From B46-G9 sp964548365 (GTDB taxonomy: Bacteria; Desulfobacterota; DSM-4660; Desulfatiglandales; Desulfatiglandaceae), in NCBI GenBank assembly GCA_964548365.1, contig CAZJRD010000004.1, positions 1 through 64,000 on the forward strand: a DNA stretch of 64,000 nt, read 5' to 3'. The position numbers and the translations under genes are program-made. Shown here one piece after another: positions 8,179-18,645 of the stretch (positions within the stretch are counted from its first letter, which is position 1; every line of letters begins with the position of its first letter). The notes under the pieces are model-generated. The model was not told where the DNA came from, made no database searches, and saw nothing but the letters and a program-made list of their open reading frames with translations.

Positions 8179-10132
8179 CAGCCAGCCCCTTCAACAGATT
8201 CGATGTTAATCGTGGTCTTTATTGTTGCCATCCGCCCGTCACTGTATCCCACCTGCGCTTCTAACGGCAGCAAAGTCTCCCCACTGTAGATAGCTTCAAT
8301 AAGCTTGCGATAGCGTTCTTCCAGAGATGCCCTTCTCAACTTCCTGGTTCTGGTTAACTCCCCCTTGTCAGGGTCGAATTCATTGGGGAGATTAACGAAT
8401 TTCCTCACCCTGGCGCCAGCGGGCAACGTGTGGTTGACTCTGTCGATATCCTGCCTCACCAGCTCATGAACCTCCAGCGCCTGGGAAAGTTCGGCGAAAG
8501 AATTAAAAGCCACGTTCTCTTGTCCCGCCCACCTGCTGACGTTATCATAGTTTATGACGATGATCGCCGAAACGTAGGCTCCTTCCGGGCCGGCAAGTAC
8601 CCAAGCGTCCTTTATGTAGGGGCTGAACCTCAGCCGGCTCTCGATAGATTGGGGAGCAAGCTGATCGCCACTCGCCAATTCAATCAGATCCCTTACCCTG
8701 TCTACAAATACAATATGTCCGTCGTCTCCAATGAAACCGCTGTCTCCGGTGTGAAACCACCCATCTTTAAGTACCTCGGATGTCATCTTCGGATCATTAT
8801 GATAGCCTGAAAAAACCCCAGGGTGACGACATATTATTTCACCGTTGTTGCCTATTCTTACCTCCACTCCTCTGTGAGGAGATCCTACCGTCTCCGGCCG
8901 GATGTCATCATTCTTCGCTCCGGTGAACACTCCGCCCTCGGTTGATCCAAACAGGCTTTTGAGAGGAAGATGAAGCGCATGGTAAAACCTGAAGGCATCC
9001 GGACTGAGTATCGCGCCGGTCGTATAACAGATTCTGGTATTTGCCAAACCCAGGCTATGTTTGATGGACCTGAACAGGATGAATTTCGCGACAAAATAAA
9101 GTATTTTCAAGAACAAACTCGGTTTTTGCTTGCGATACTTTAATTCGGCCGTCTTCTCGCCAATGGGCATGAGCCGCCGGAAGGCAAACCGCTTCATGAC
9201 GTCCGCGCGAAGAATCCGTGCCTGAACCATAGCTGCCTGACTTTCCCATAGCCGCGCCCCGCAGGACACAATACTTGGCCCGGTTTCCCGACTATCCCGC
9301 AGCTGGGTTTCCGGGGCTTCGGCGAAGTTCAGGATGCAGGCCGATAACAGATGGCAACCAATCCCAATCCATTGCTCATTTATCCAGACGGGTGGCAGAT
9401 AAGGGACAACATTATCATTCTCAGACCAGGGGTCGAGCTCCAGGAGATAGTCGGCACCCGCTCTCAGTGACCGATAAGTGTGGACAGCTCCCTTGGGCGC
9501 CTCCCCTGTGGTACCCGCGGTGTAAATGATCGCGCAGATATCATCCGCTTTGCCGGATTTCACATTCTGCTCGAAGCTCCCGGGGTGTTCGGCTTCGTAC
9601 GCTTCACCCAGTTTCAGGGCCTCCCTATACCCGACCAGAATATCATCTTCATAGTGGGCAAGGCCCTTATAATTCCAGAAAATAACCTTTTTTAGAAGAG
9701 GAAGCATTTCCTTGATTTGAACAAACTTATCAACCTGCTCCTGACCTTCAACAACGGCAAATCTTGCCTCGGAATTTTCAGCAATGTATTTTATCTCCAA
9801 TGGCAGCAGTTCGGAAAACAATCCCACGGACACGCCATGGATCGCCTGGGCGGCCAGCTCGGCATAGTACCACTGGGGGGCATTATCTCCGATAATGAGC
9901 ACCTTGTCTCCAGCCTCAAAACCAAAACCCAACAGACCAAGTGCCAGGTTTTTAACATTGAGATAATATTCATTCCAGGTATGAGGCTGCCAGATACCAT
10001 GGTACTTGTGACGCATTGCCCTGCGACTATCACCATATTTTTCATAATTATATTGGAGTACCTTGGGCCAGGTATCACCCTTTGTCTGGTAGGATTGTTC
10101 CATCCTGATCGTCGCTTCCCTCTGCTCTTTTG

Positions 10133-10145
<13 letters not shown>
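8178..10145 (-). CDS. Long-chain-type AMP-forming acyl-CoA ligase embedded in transporter 1
   Basis: The 655-residue ligase has the phosphate loop IYTAGTTGEAPKGAVHTY (about 208-225), the hinge HTGDSGFIGDDGHIVFVDRV and the A8 region RDLIELASGDQLAPQSIE, typical of the FadD15/long-chain group. The C-terminus has LTRTRKLRR instead of the classical PQGK lysine motif, as is common in that group. It lies between the LivF and LivH genes, overlapping both ends (13 bases with LivF, one base with LivH), so it is made with the transporter. This suggests activation of the solute on entry (inference). The start is uncertain: TTG at 10145 has AAGGAAG close by, while an ATG at 10103 lacks a well-spaced site. 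Confidence 0.85.
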
Positions 10146-10927
<782 letters not shown>

Positions 10928-10961
10928 ATTCTCTGCCCTTCCTCAGCGGCGGTCACCTCGA

Positions 10962-11789
10962 TCAACCTTCTTTTGCCTTCCCCAGGTACGCACTGATAAC
11001 CTCCGGATTCGTCTTAATTTCAGCCGGCGTGCCCTCGGCAATCTTACGTCCAAAATCAAGGACAACAATTCTGTCGGCTATGTCCATCACCACACCCATA
11101 TCATGTTCAACAAGGACGATGCTGCGAATCCCATCTCGCAGAACGGGTGTGTCCGGATAGGTGGCTCCCTGACCTTCAAATATGTCAAGGATGAAGCGGG
11201 CGATGTCCTCCTTTTCCTCAAGATTCATCCCTGCCATGGGTTCGTCCAGCAGGAGTATTTTCGGCTCAAGCGCTAGCGCTCTTCCCAGCTCAACTCTTTT
11301 TTGCATCCCGTACGGCAAGACGCCGACGACTCTCTTTCTCATCGGCGCCATTTCCAAAAAGTCGATAATCTCCTCAACAGCTTGACGGTGCTTGATCTCT
11401 TCCTGAAGTGCCTGGCCAAAGTATAGCGCACCGGTGACGAAATTTTGCTTCATAAGCACATGCCGGGCGGCCATGATGTTATCTTGCGTGCTGAGCCCCG
11501 TGTAGAGTTCGATATTCTGAAAAGTTCTGGCAATGCCGAGCTTAGCCAGCTTATCGGGGCGCATGCGGGTAATTCTTTTTCCATCGTAGAAAATCTCGCC
11601 CTCTTGGGGTTTGTAAAAACCATTGATGCAGTTCAGAAGGGCGGTCTTCCCGGCCCCATTTGGTCCAATGATGGCCAGGATCTCATTATCCCTGACGTCC
11701 AGGCTCACCTCATGAAGGGCATAAACACCACCAAAACTGAGCAAAAGGCTGTCAACTTTCAGTCTGACTTTTCTATCCGGTTCCATCAT
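10962..11789 (-). CDS. Liv-type ABC transporter ATPase, LivG family (transporter 1)
   Basis: The 275-residue ATPase has Walker A GPNGAGKTA, the LivG-typical PDKLAKLGIARTFQNIELY region, Walker B ILLLDEPMAGMN and the switch region VEHDMGVVMDIADRI. The signature appears as LPYGMQKRVELGRAL, in which the canonical LSGGQ is replaced by LPYG, a known LivG variation. An in-frame TTG at 11825 would overlap the ferredoxin gene by 23 bases. The ATG at 11789 begins where family members begin, though neither has a clear Shine-Dalgarno sequence. An insertion (GQGATYPDTPVLRDGIRSI) before the switch region makes it longer than the ~250-residue norm. Confidence 0.88.
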   Translation of the reverse strand: MMEPDRKVRLKVDSLLLSFGGVYALHEVSLDVRDNEILAIIGPNGAGKTALLNCINGFYKPQEGEIFYDGKRITRMRPDKLAKLGIARTFQNIELYTGLSTQDNIMAARHVLMKQNFVTGALYFGQALQEEIKHRQAVEEIIDFLEMAPMRKRVVGVLPYGMQKRVELGRALALEPKILLLDEPMAGMNLEEKEDIARFILDIFEGQGATYPDTPVLRDGIRSIVLVEHDMGVVMDIADRIVVLDFGRKIAEGTPAEIKTNPEVISAYLGKAKEG

Positions 11790-11802
11790 ATATTTTTTTA
11801 TA

Positions 11803-12246
11803 TCATTTCTCAAATACAGCAGCAATGCTTTTCTTTTCGCTCAAATGAATACAACCGGTCGGACACACGCTGACGCATGCCGGCTGTTTATTTTCGGCCA
11901 GTCGCTCGATGCAGAGATCACATTTTACCGCCACATCCTGCTTGTCTTCGAATTGCATGGCGCCGAAAGGGCAAGCTTCGACGCATTCCCTGCACCCGAT
12001 GCACAGGCCGGCATCGATCAATACAATGCCCTGATCATTCCTTGAAATGGCATCCACCGGGCACGCCTCTCCACAGGGCGGTCTGGCGCAATGGTGACAA
12101 TATACAGGCATGAAATCGGGAGACCGTTCCGTAACCCGAACCAGCCTGGGACCTACGCCCAGTGCATGCTCCTGCTTACATGCGATCTCGCACGCATGAC
12201 ACCCCATACAGTTCTTCTTGTCAAAGATCAAGGCAATCTTCTCCAT
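11803..12246 (-). CDS. Ferredoxin-type 4x[4Fe-4S] subunit (DmsB/HycB-like)
   Basis: The 147-residue protein has four cysteine groups: C13-C16-C19-C23, C50-C53-C58-C62, C82-C85-C88-C92 and C109-C112-C124-C128, enough for four [4Fe-4S] clusters as in DmsB/FdhB-type electron-transfer subunits. It has no signal peptide or membrane segment, so it is cytoplasmic. The ATG at 12246 follows AGAGGAGA by about 7 bases and overlaps the stop region of the molybdopterin enzyme upstream, its obvious partner. The two would form a soluble heterodimer that moves electrons between the Mo/W site and another carrier. Confidence 0.88.
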   Translation of the reverse strand: MEKIALIFDKKNCMGCHACEIACKQEHALGVGPRLVRVTERSPDFMPVYCHHCARPPCGEACPVDAISRNDQGIVLIDAGLCIGCRECVEACPFGAMQFEDKQDVAVKCDLCIERLAENKQPACVSVCPTGCIHLSEKKSIAAVFEK

Positions 12247-12247
12247 T

Positions 12248-14347
12248 TCATTTCTCCTCTTGTTCTTCACAGCGGGATATGTTGCACAGTAATACCCTCA
12301 GATTAGTCGCACCCATCACCGGATCCATGGACTCATAAGAATTGTCGGTCAGGATATTGATGTTGGAAGTATCCCAGCCGTGGTGGGGACCCTTCATCTC
12401 CGGGTACCACCAGCCGTGTTCGGCCACGATCACCCGGGGATCGATTTCGTCGTTGAGCTTGGCCCTCTCTTTCACCCGTCCCCTGGGCGACTCCAGCCAG
12501 ACCCAGTCTTCTTCTCGAATGCCGTGCTTTTCGGCTGTTTCCGGATGTATCTCTACGATGGGATCGGGCCTGATCTCCCTCAGCCATGGGATCTGCCGGT
12601 TTGCCGAGTGAAAAAAAGTGGGCGTCCTCAATCCGGCGTTCAGGATATAGGGGAACTTCTCTGCCAGATCCGGTCTTGAGACCGGGCTTTCAGGAATCTC
12701 CGTATATTTGGGCAGGGGATCGCGCCCCCATCCTTCGAGAATCGTCGAGTACAACTCCACTTTTTTGGTGGGGGTTGAAAACCCCTTTTCCCGGTATTTG
12801 TAGAACTTCGGTTCGCCACGGAGGTAGCCTTTCTTCTTAAATTCCTCCCAGGTAAGTCCCGTCGGTTTCAGCAGCCAGTCCAGGGCATCCTCCACCGTGT
12901 CCCACCATTGCTGCCCCATGCGCTTGCCCAGTTCCATGAAGATCTTGTGGTCTTGCCAGCACTCGCCGATCTCCACTGCTTTCTGTCTTGCCAGCACATA
13001 CCCGTGGAATTTCCAGTTATCCGCCACGTGATTCTGCTCGAGCCAGGTACCGGCAGGCAGAAAAATATCGGCCAGTTCTGCGGTCGGTGTCATGAAAAAA
13101 TCCGAAACGGCCAGAAAATCCAGTTTACTCAAGGCCTCATAAACCTCATTGGCGTTTGCCCGGGTTATCACCGGATTGGTTCCCACCAGATATCCTGCTT
13201 TAACGGGATAGGGCTTCCCTTTCAGGACCGCATCCCAGGCGCATTTAGGTGTCACAATGGTCATCCGGGCTGCGAGCTTGTATTGTTCACCACCAAGTTG
13301 CTTTAATCGCTGCTCGTTAGACAAGGATTTGTGGGATGAGAATTCGGAAATGGACCGCGTCCCTGGCGGTTGGTGAAAGACATTGCCCCCGGGCGCATCG
13401 AGGTTCCCTGTTGCCGCCATCAGCCCCACCGCTGCCCGGGTAAAATCCGTGCAATTGATGGTCTGTTCTGTGGGAACGCCCCAATGGATTCCCGCCGGCT
13501 TGGTAGTGGCATAAAGTCTTGCAGCCTTCCGGATAAGGTCCTGTTTCACCCAGGTGATCTCTTCCACACGGTTTAAGGGATAGTCCTTTCTCACCCGCTC
13601 GACAAATGCGTCCCAACCGTGAATGTACTGTGATACAAACTCTGCATCATAGAGCTCTTCTTCAATGATCACATTATGAAATCCCATGGCCAGCGCCGCA
13701 TCCGTGCCTGGACGCAACTGGAGCCACAGATCGGCCCTCTTTGCAAGAAACCCCTTTCTGGGGTCGATGACAATCAGCCTGGCCCCTTTCTGATAGGCCC
13801 GCCAGAAACTCACCCCCTTGTACTCGTCCGGATTGGTCCACAGGGGATTGCAGCCCCACATGACAATACACTTGGGACTATTGGCATAGTCAATCGCTGG
13901 ATGCCTGCCACAGGTAGTAAGGGTGGCGCCGATTCTGGAGAGGTAACACATATGACCGGCCGTCAGCATATTCGGCGTGCCGAGCATATTGCCGAAGCGG
14001 GAGAAGTGACTCTCGAAGTCGCGTCCAGTCCCCTGTCCGATCATGATGGCCTCGGGACCAAATCGGGTTTTTATTTCGTTGAATTTGTCGGCAATGGTAT
14101 CCAATGCCTCGTCCCACGAAATCCTCTCCCATCCTTTCCCGGTCTTCTTCATCGGATAAAGGATCCTGTCCGGATGATAGGCCAGTTGCGTGATAGATAG
14201 CCCTTTTGTACACATGGTGCCGTGGCTAATAGGTGACTCGGGATCGCCTTCCACTTTTACGACCTTGCCGTCCTTCACATGGGCGACGACACCGCATCCC
14301 CCATGGCAACTTCGACAGACAGTTTTGACCTTCCTGACTTCTTCCAT
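12248..14347 (-). CDS. Molybdopterin (Mo/W-bis-MGD) oxidoreductase, DMSO-reductase family
   Basis: The 699-residue catalytic subunit carries an N-terminal [4Fe-4S] motif (C11, C14, C18, C46), the molybdopterin domains, a likely metal-ligand cysteine C134 in GHMCYLSR, and the C-terminal dinucleotide-binding domain (from about 575, NAGLRTPTFFHSANRQIPW). There is no Tat signal and no membrane anchor gene, so with the ferredoxin subunit it is a soluble cytoplasmic AB enzyme. Family members include formate dehydrogenases, thiosulfate reductases and acetylene hydratase. The acetylene hydratase Asp next to the second FeS cysteine is His here, so hydratase activity is not indicated. Its position between the demethylation genes and transporter 1 suggests a catabolic redox step; substrate unknown. 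Confidence 0.82.
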   Translation of the reverse strand: MEEVRKVKTVCRSCHGGCGVVAHVKDGKVVKVEGDPESPISHGTMCTKGLSITQLAYHPDRILYPMKKTGKGWERISWDEALDTIADKFNEIKTRFGPEAIMIGQGTGRDFESHFSRFGNMLGTPNMLTAGHMCYLSRIGATLTTCGRHPAIDYANSPKCIVMWGCNPLWTNPDEYKGVSFWRAYQKGARLIVIDPRKGFLAKRADLWLQLRPGTDAALAMGFHNVIIEEELYDAEFVSQYIHGWDAFVERVRKDYPLNRVEEITWVKQDLIRKAARLYATTKPAGIHWGVPTEQTINCTDFTRAAVGLMAATGNLDAPGGNVFHQPPGTRSISEFSSHKSLSNEQRLKQLGGEQYKLAARMTIVTPKCAWDAVLKGKPYPVKAGYLVGTNPVITRANANEVYEALSKLDFLAVSDFFMTPTAELADIFLPAGTWLEQNHVADNWKFHGYVLARQKAVEIGECWQDHKIFMELGKRMGQQWWDTVEDALDWLLKPTGLTWEEFKKKGYLRGEPKFYKYREKGFSTPTKKVELYSTILEGWGRDPLPKYTEIPESPVSRPDLAEKFPYILNAGLRTPTFFHSANRQIPWLREIRPDPIVEIHPETAEKHGIREEDWVWLESPRGRVKERAKLNDEIDPRVIVAEHGWWYPEMKGPHHGWDTSNINILTDNSYESMDPVMGATNLRVLLCNISRCEEQEEK

Positions 14348-14414
14348 TCATCCCTCCCATTTTTCTCCACCGAGACGTCCGGCGACAACGATTGCGCTAA
14401 TGATTTTTTGCTGG

Positions 14415-15146
14415 TTATAACTGGGCTTTCACCCTATTTTGCCCGATCGACGGGCCACTCGGTTGCTCCACTCCGGCCGGAACCATTCCAAAATCCCCAA
14501 GACAGATTGTATGGCCGGGGGGGGCGACAATGAATTCATCGTCATCCCATGGGCCTTTGCATATCCTTTCGAGGAGCTCGCGTGTCCCCCTAATCTCCTG
14601 ATAGGTCAGGTCCAGCTCGTCCGCAACTTTTCGCGCATACGCGCGACAATCCCCCTGGTCCTCATGGCCCGTATCGATAAAGGCGAGGCGCGTGTAGTGC
14701 TGGATCATGCGTTTCATGATTCTATGGGCCCACTCCCTGCCGTAACGCTCCTCCATTCCCCTCAGTTCCTCCAGAAGGGTAATCCCGGCGTCAATCCAGC
14801 CCTTTGACAGAAAGTAGGTACCGGGTTCCTTCTCCAGTTCCTTTCTGTATCTCTCCCTGGAGCCCAGGAAAAGGGAAATGCAGTCTTCCTGACGGGGAAC
14901 GACAAGGGCGCTGTCAGTGGCCTTCAGACCGACCACACCCATGGAACACAATCCATAACCCAGGATGATAGTCTCCGTGTCTCCTGTTGTTTCATCTATC
15001 ACAGCCTGAAGGGCGTTTCTCAGCTTGTCGGGATTCAGGTGAAGTCCTGACTCGACGGGGTAGGCCGCCACCCCGGGTGGTATGAGTTCTCCCATCTCTT
15101 GGATCACCGTCTTACAGGCTATGATTCTGGTCCTTATGTTATTCAC
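14415..15146 (-). CDS. DUF1638 protein, partner of corrinoid methyltransferases
   Basis: The 243-residue soluble protein matches DUF1638: IIACKTVIQEM near the N-terminus, ETIILGYGLCSMGVVGL, the acidic VPRQEDCISLFLGSRERY and a C-terminal APPGHTICLGD. The family is repeatedly found beside methylamine/methoxy corrinoid methyltransferase genes, but its biochemical role is not settled. Conserved Cys and His residues (C11, C67, C89, H106-type positions) could bind a metal or corrinoid (inference). It overlaps the upstream URO-D-type methyltransferase by 4 bases (ATGA), so the two are translationally coupled. Only one of the two methyltransferase pairs in the window has such a partner. Confidence 0.78.
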   Translation of the reverse strand: MNNIRTRIIACKTVIQEMGELIPPGVAAYPVESGLHLNPDKLRNALQAVIDETTGDTETIILGYGLCSMGVVGLKATDSALVVPRQEDCISLFLGSRERYRKELEKEPGTYFLSKGWIDAGITLLEELRGMEERYGREWAHRIMKRMIQHYTRLAFIDTGHEDQGDCRAYARKVADELDLTYQEIRGTRELLERICKGPWDDDEFIVAPPGHTICLGDFGMVPAGVEQPSGPSIGQNRVKAQL

Positions 15147-16480
15147 TTGTAGACGCCATACTCCTTTGTAAAGTCGATCATGGCGTGAATGGTCTCGGGT
15201 TTTCCTTCATCCATGGAGCACCCGCTTGCCATGATATACCCGCCCCCTTTGCCTGCAACATCAATCAGTCCCTTGCATATCTCTTTGACCTGTTCAGGGG
15301 TGCCGGAGAGAATCGTGGTGATGGGAACATTCCCGGCGATACAGGTTGTTTCGCCGACAACCTCTTTGGCCTTTGCCATGTCGGTTTTATCAAACATCCA
15401 TACACAGCGACCCTTTGGGAGTTCGTTAAGATATTCCAGCCGCGAGTTATATCCACCTTCGGCAAAGAGGAAGGGGATACATCCCTCTTCAATAAGGCCG
15501 AGAACGACCTCCTTGAGGAAAGGCCAGTAGAAGGTCTTGAACTGCTCATCTGACATGAAACCGTCAGCGCCCTTGTGCAGGGGAATAAACACGATCGGGT
15601 TTCCGGATATGTTGGGACCGGATATGCCCAGCTTGATCATGATCGGAGTAAGCCGTTCAAGGGCCTTGAGCAGCAGGTCTTTCCGCATATACATATCCAT
15701 CATTGCCGCCCGGGTTCCCCTCATGGTATCAGCCAACGCGTCAAAGGGGGCCTTTGAAATGCCTCCGGCGCCGTTCACATGGCCCTGTTCCTGAGCCTCT
15801 TTTTCAAAGGCACCGATGTGCCCCCCCCACTCAAAGGCGGCCTTTCCGGCATCCATGAGGGCCTGAAGGGCACTTTGTATTTCGGGCGTTCCGAGGGAAA
15901 TCAGAGTAGGTCCCATGCACGGGAGTTCCAGCAGACCGGTCAAGGGTGGAAAAAACTGAAAGGGCTTGAGAGCATCGCAGATGCGCGGCAGATAGGTCCT
16001 GAGAAAAAAATCGGAAGGATCTTCAATAAGCGCCTCGTACTCGTCTGCAGTCATATATTCACCTTCAACGCACTGATAAGGATACTTTTCGTCCACGCCC
16101 TTGCCGGGCAACCGGTAAAGCGTGTATCCCAGCTTTTCGAGCGGTGCATGGTTCAGCACGAGCCCCGGGCTGATGTAATAATCGGGTTTATATTCCGCAA
16201 GATATCGTCTCCACACGGAAACGAGTTTTTCGCCGTCCCGCATGACTTCCCCGGGAAGGACATCAAAAAGGGTGACGGGCATGAAGGTGTGAAAGGGAAA
16301 GACCGGCACCCTGTCCGGTGTCTTCCTTAATTGAACCACGTCTTTAAAGCGGGTAATCTTTCTCTGATAGGATGCCCTTGCCTCGGGGCTTGCGAAGTCA
16401 AGGCCTTCCCCTGCGAGCCACCGTTCAAATCTGGCTTCCTGTCTTTCTTCAATCGTCAGTTGTTTCCAATCTTTTTCCAT
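15143..16480 (-). CDS. URO-D-fold corrinoid methyltransferase I (pair A)
   Basis: The 445-residue protein belongs to the uroporphyrinogen-decarboxylase superfamily branch of methyltransferases (MtbA, CmuA, MtvB types) and is too long and too divergent for HemE. Visible landmarks are KTPDRVPVFPFHTFMP, LTGLLELPCMGPTLI, the TIM-barrel segments PLHKGADGFMSDEQFKTFYW and IPFLFAEGGYNSRLE, and a late Cys in MASGCSMDEGKPE. The HxC zinc pair of MtaA/CmuA is not seen. It should transfer a methyl group from a donor to the corrinoid protein encoded 2 bases upstream. The ATG at 16480 follows TGGAGGA; an in-frame ATG at 16498 would overlap the corrinoid gene. Confidence 0.82.
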   Translation of the reverse strand: MEKDWKQLTIEERQEARFERWLAGEGLDFASPEARASYQRKITRFKDVVQLRKTPDRVPVFPFHTFMPVTLFDVLPGEVMRDGEKLVSVWRRYLAEYKPDYYISPGLVLNHAPLEKLGYTLYRLPGKGVDEKYPYQCVEGEYMTADEYEALIEDPSDFFLRTYLPRICDALKPFQFFPPLTGLLELPCMGPTLISLGTPEIQSALQALMDAGKAAFEWGGHIGAFEKEAQEQGHVNGAGGISKAPFDALADTMRGTRAAMMDMYMRKDLLLKALERLTPIMIKLGISGPNISGNPIVFIPLHKGADGFMSDEQFKTFYWPFLKEVVLGLIEEGCIPFLFAEGGYNSRLEYLNELPKGRCVWMFDKTDMAKAKEVVGETTCIAGNVPITTILSGTPEQVKEICKGLIDVAGKGGGYIMASGCSMDEGKPETIHAMIDFTKEYGVYK

Positions 16481-16482
16481 GG

Positions 16483-17118
16483 CTATCCTCCAATCCATTG
16501 GTTCGCAAGTTTGACGGCCTCCATCGCGTCAACACCAAAGGCATCAGCCCCAGTGTAGATCTTGACCTGATTGTCTATCTGGCCGCCGCCGATCATCACT
16601 TTTATTTGATCGCGCAGGCCCGCCGCTCTAAAGGCTTCGATGGTCTCCTTCATGGATTCAAAGGCAAGGGTCAGGAATCCGCTCAACCCGACAACCGTCG
16701 AACCGCTCTCCTTGATGGCGTCCACAAATTTTTGCTCAGGGACGTCTATGCCGAGATCAATCACCTCGAAGCCGTTTATCTCCAGCATGAAAACGACCAT
16801 ATCCTTCCCGATATCGTGGATGTCGCCTTTCACCGTTCCTATGATGACTTTTCCGATCTTTTCAGTCTCCACCCCTTTGCCGGCTTTCATATGAGGCTCC
16901 AGGATTTCCGTTATCCTCTTCAAGATCTCTCCGGAAAATACCAGGTCCGGAATGAAATAAGTGCTGTCCGCGAAGCGTTCTCCCACGATTTTCATCCCCT
17001 CTTTTGCGTCCTCCAGAATCGCCAGAGGGTCCATCCCCTCATCCACGGATTTCTGAACCAAGTTGATTGCCTCCTCCATCTTCAAATCCGCAAGCAATGT
17101 CGCCAGTTCTTTTGCCAT
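16483..17118 (-). CDS. Corrinoid (B12-binding) methyl-carrier protein (pair A)
   Basis: The 211-residue protein has the N-terminal helical cap domain (about 1-85) and the Rossmann-like cobalamin domain with GDIHDIGKD, whose H101 is the lower cobalt ligand, then VVGLSGFLTLAFESMKET and the C-terminal IGGGQ. It matches MtaC/MtbC/MtvC carriers, which shuttle methyl groups from a methyltransferase I to tetrahydrofolate methyltransferase. It lies 2 bases before its methyltransferase partner. A second carrier at 22773 has exactly the same length and about two thirds identity by eye, indicating a duplication. Confidence 0.92.
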   Translation of the reverse strand: MAKELATLLADLKMEEAINLVQKSVDEGMDPLAILEDAKEGMKIVGERFADSTYFIPDLVFSGEILKRITEILEPHMKAGKGVETEKIGKVIIGTVKGDIHDIGKDMVVFMLEINGFEVIDLGIDVPEQKFVDAIKESGSTVVGLSGFLTLAFESMKETIEAFRAAGLRDQIKVMIGGGQIDNQVKIYTGADAFGVDAMEAVKLANQWIGG

Positions 17119-17208
17119 GTTGTCATGCTCCTTTCACGTTTTAAGCCTATGCATTTTTTGATCATTCAACCTCAATTCCCATAATCCCGCTTATCTCTGA
17201 ACCCCACC

Positions 17209-18507
17209 TCATGAGGCCTTGGGGAGCGGGAAGATCATTTTCGCGGTCGGGCGTATCTCAGGATATTTTCCGCTGTATACAAGCTCAAGTTCGTAGGGCC
17301 ATTTTTTACCTTTGACCCATTGACCTCCCACCAAAGGCGTTTCACAATAATGTTTGTCATTAAATTTGATATGGCCGATAATGGTGTCAAGATCAGTCTT
17401 TTCTATAGCCTCCCGCAAGGTGTTTTTCTCAAGACTCTGTGCACGTCTGAGCACATCAAACACAATTTCGTATCCTGCATGTTTAAAGCCGATGGGCGGA
17501 CCCCATTGCCTCTTGGTCTCCATTTCCCAAGCGTCGCATATGTTCGCAGGGGTCTCTCCGGATAGAGATGACTTGAAGGGGTGGTAACGGCTCCACCAGA
17601 CCTCCATGGTCAATCCATGCCCCAGATTCCCTCCCAGTGCTTCGAGACCGGATGGAAAAAGAAGAGCCTTCCCCATAGTGGCGATTTTTGGTATGAACCC
17701 ATTTTGATGAGCCTGCCTCCAGGCGGTTGCAAAGTCGGGTAGAATGAGAGATCCTGTGAGAATCTCGGCCTTCTCCTCCTTAAAACGGTTGATAATGGAG
17801 CTGAAATCTTTATTGAAGTATGGAAATCTGCCGGGGTCTATGAACTTATATCCTTTCGGGCCAAGTTTCTTTGCGAAAATCGGCGCCATGGTTGTCCCGT
17901 CGGGATCATTCGGAAAGAGACCTCCAACGACCTTGTTTGTTTTATCCGCAACCTGATCCCACATGCCAATGAATAGGTCAGTCCAGCTGTCGAGCGTCCA
18001 AAATGACTCATAAGACCATTTGTAAGGCCCGCCAGTCAGCCATGACTCAACAGGGACCCCAAGGCAGATGCAGGGCATTTCAAATCTCTCACAAACCCCA
18101 CAAACGGGATTTACGACATCCGGCGTATACATGACAAGCATCAGATCAATCTTGTCCCCCATAATAAGTTTGGAGGCGAGTTGCGCCGATTTGTTCGGAC
18201 TGCTTTCCGTATCCACAATTTTCACTTTAACGGGAAGCTTCTTTCCGCGATCTTTGATATATATCCCGCCGTTCTTGTTGATCGCCTTCACGACTCTATC
18301 GGTCACCCATTGAGTCGGTTCCCCCAGGCCGGCCAAAGGACCGGTAAGAGAACTGGGATGGCCGATCAGGATATAATCTCGCTTCGCGGCGAAGGCTTTT
18401 CGTGCAAGGGACGGCGCCAAGGCCGCAGCTCCCAGCGTCGCTCCAAAGGTTGATGATTTTTTAATAAACTCTCTTCTCGTAATTCCTTTTTTCCTGTCTG
18501 CTTTCAT
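17209..18507 (-). CDS. Tat-exported Liv-type substrate-binding protein (orphan)
   Basis: The 432-residue binding protein has a twin-arginine signal: T10-R11-R12-E13-F14-I15-K16, a hydrophobic stretch and a cleavage region near ARKAFAA (about 40). The mature part starts RDYILIGHPSSLTGPLAGLG. The other three binding proteins in the window have Sec-type signals. The ATG at 18507 follows AAGGAGA by 6 bases. No permease or ATPase is adjacent; it sits inside the methyl-transfer cluster, between the corrinoid protein and the methyltetrahydrofolate methyltransferase. It therefore probably captures the methylated substrate and docks to one of the nearby Liv permeases (inference). Confidence 0.85.
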   Translation of the reverse strand: MKADRKKGITRREFIKKSSTFGATLGAAALAPSLARKAFAAKRDYILIGHPSSLTGPLAGLGEPTQWVTDRVVKAINKNGGIYIKDRGKKLPVKVKIVDTESSPNKSAQLASKLIMGDKIDLMLVMYTPDVVNPVCGVCERFEMPCICLGVPVESWLTGGPYKWSYESFWTLDSWTDLFIGMWDQVADKTNKVVGGLFPNDPDGTTMAPIFAKKLGPKGYKFIDPGRFPYFNKDFSSIINRFKEEKAEILTGSLILPDFATAWRQAHQNGFIPKIATMGKALLFPSGLEALGGNLGHGLTMEVWWSRYHPFKSSLSGETPANICDAWEMETKRQWGPPIGFKHAGYEIVFDVLRRAQSLEKNTLREAIEKTDLDTIIGHIKFNDKHYCETPLVGGQWVKGKKWPYELELVYSGKYPEIRPTAKMIFPLPKAS

Positions 18508-18645
18508 AACATTCTCCTTGGATTGGGTTATCATAATGCTCTCGCGCAATACCTACAGGCCCAAGAAACGGGCGGTTATCCGTCATCCACCAGGCGCGGC
18601 CGATACGGTGAAATGGAATCGATCACCGGATGAGGCTTACACGGT

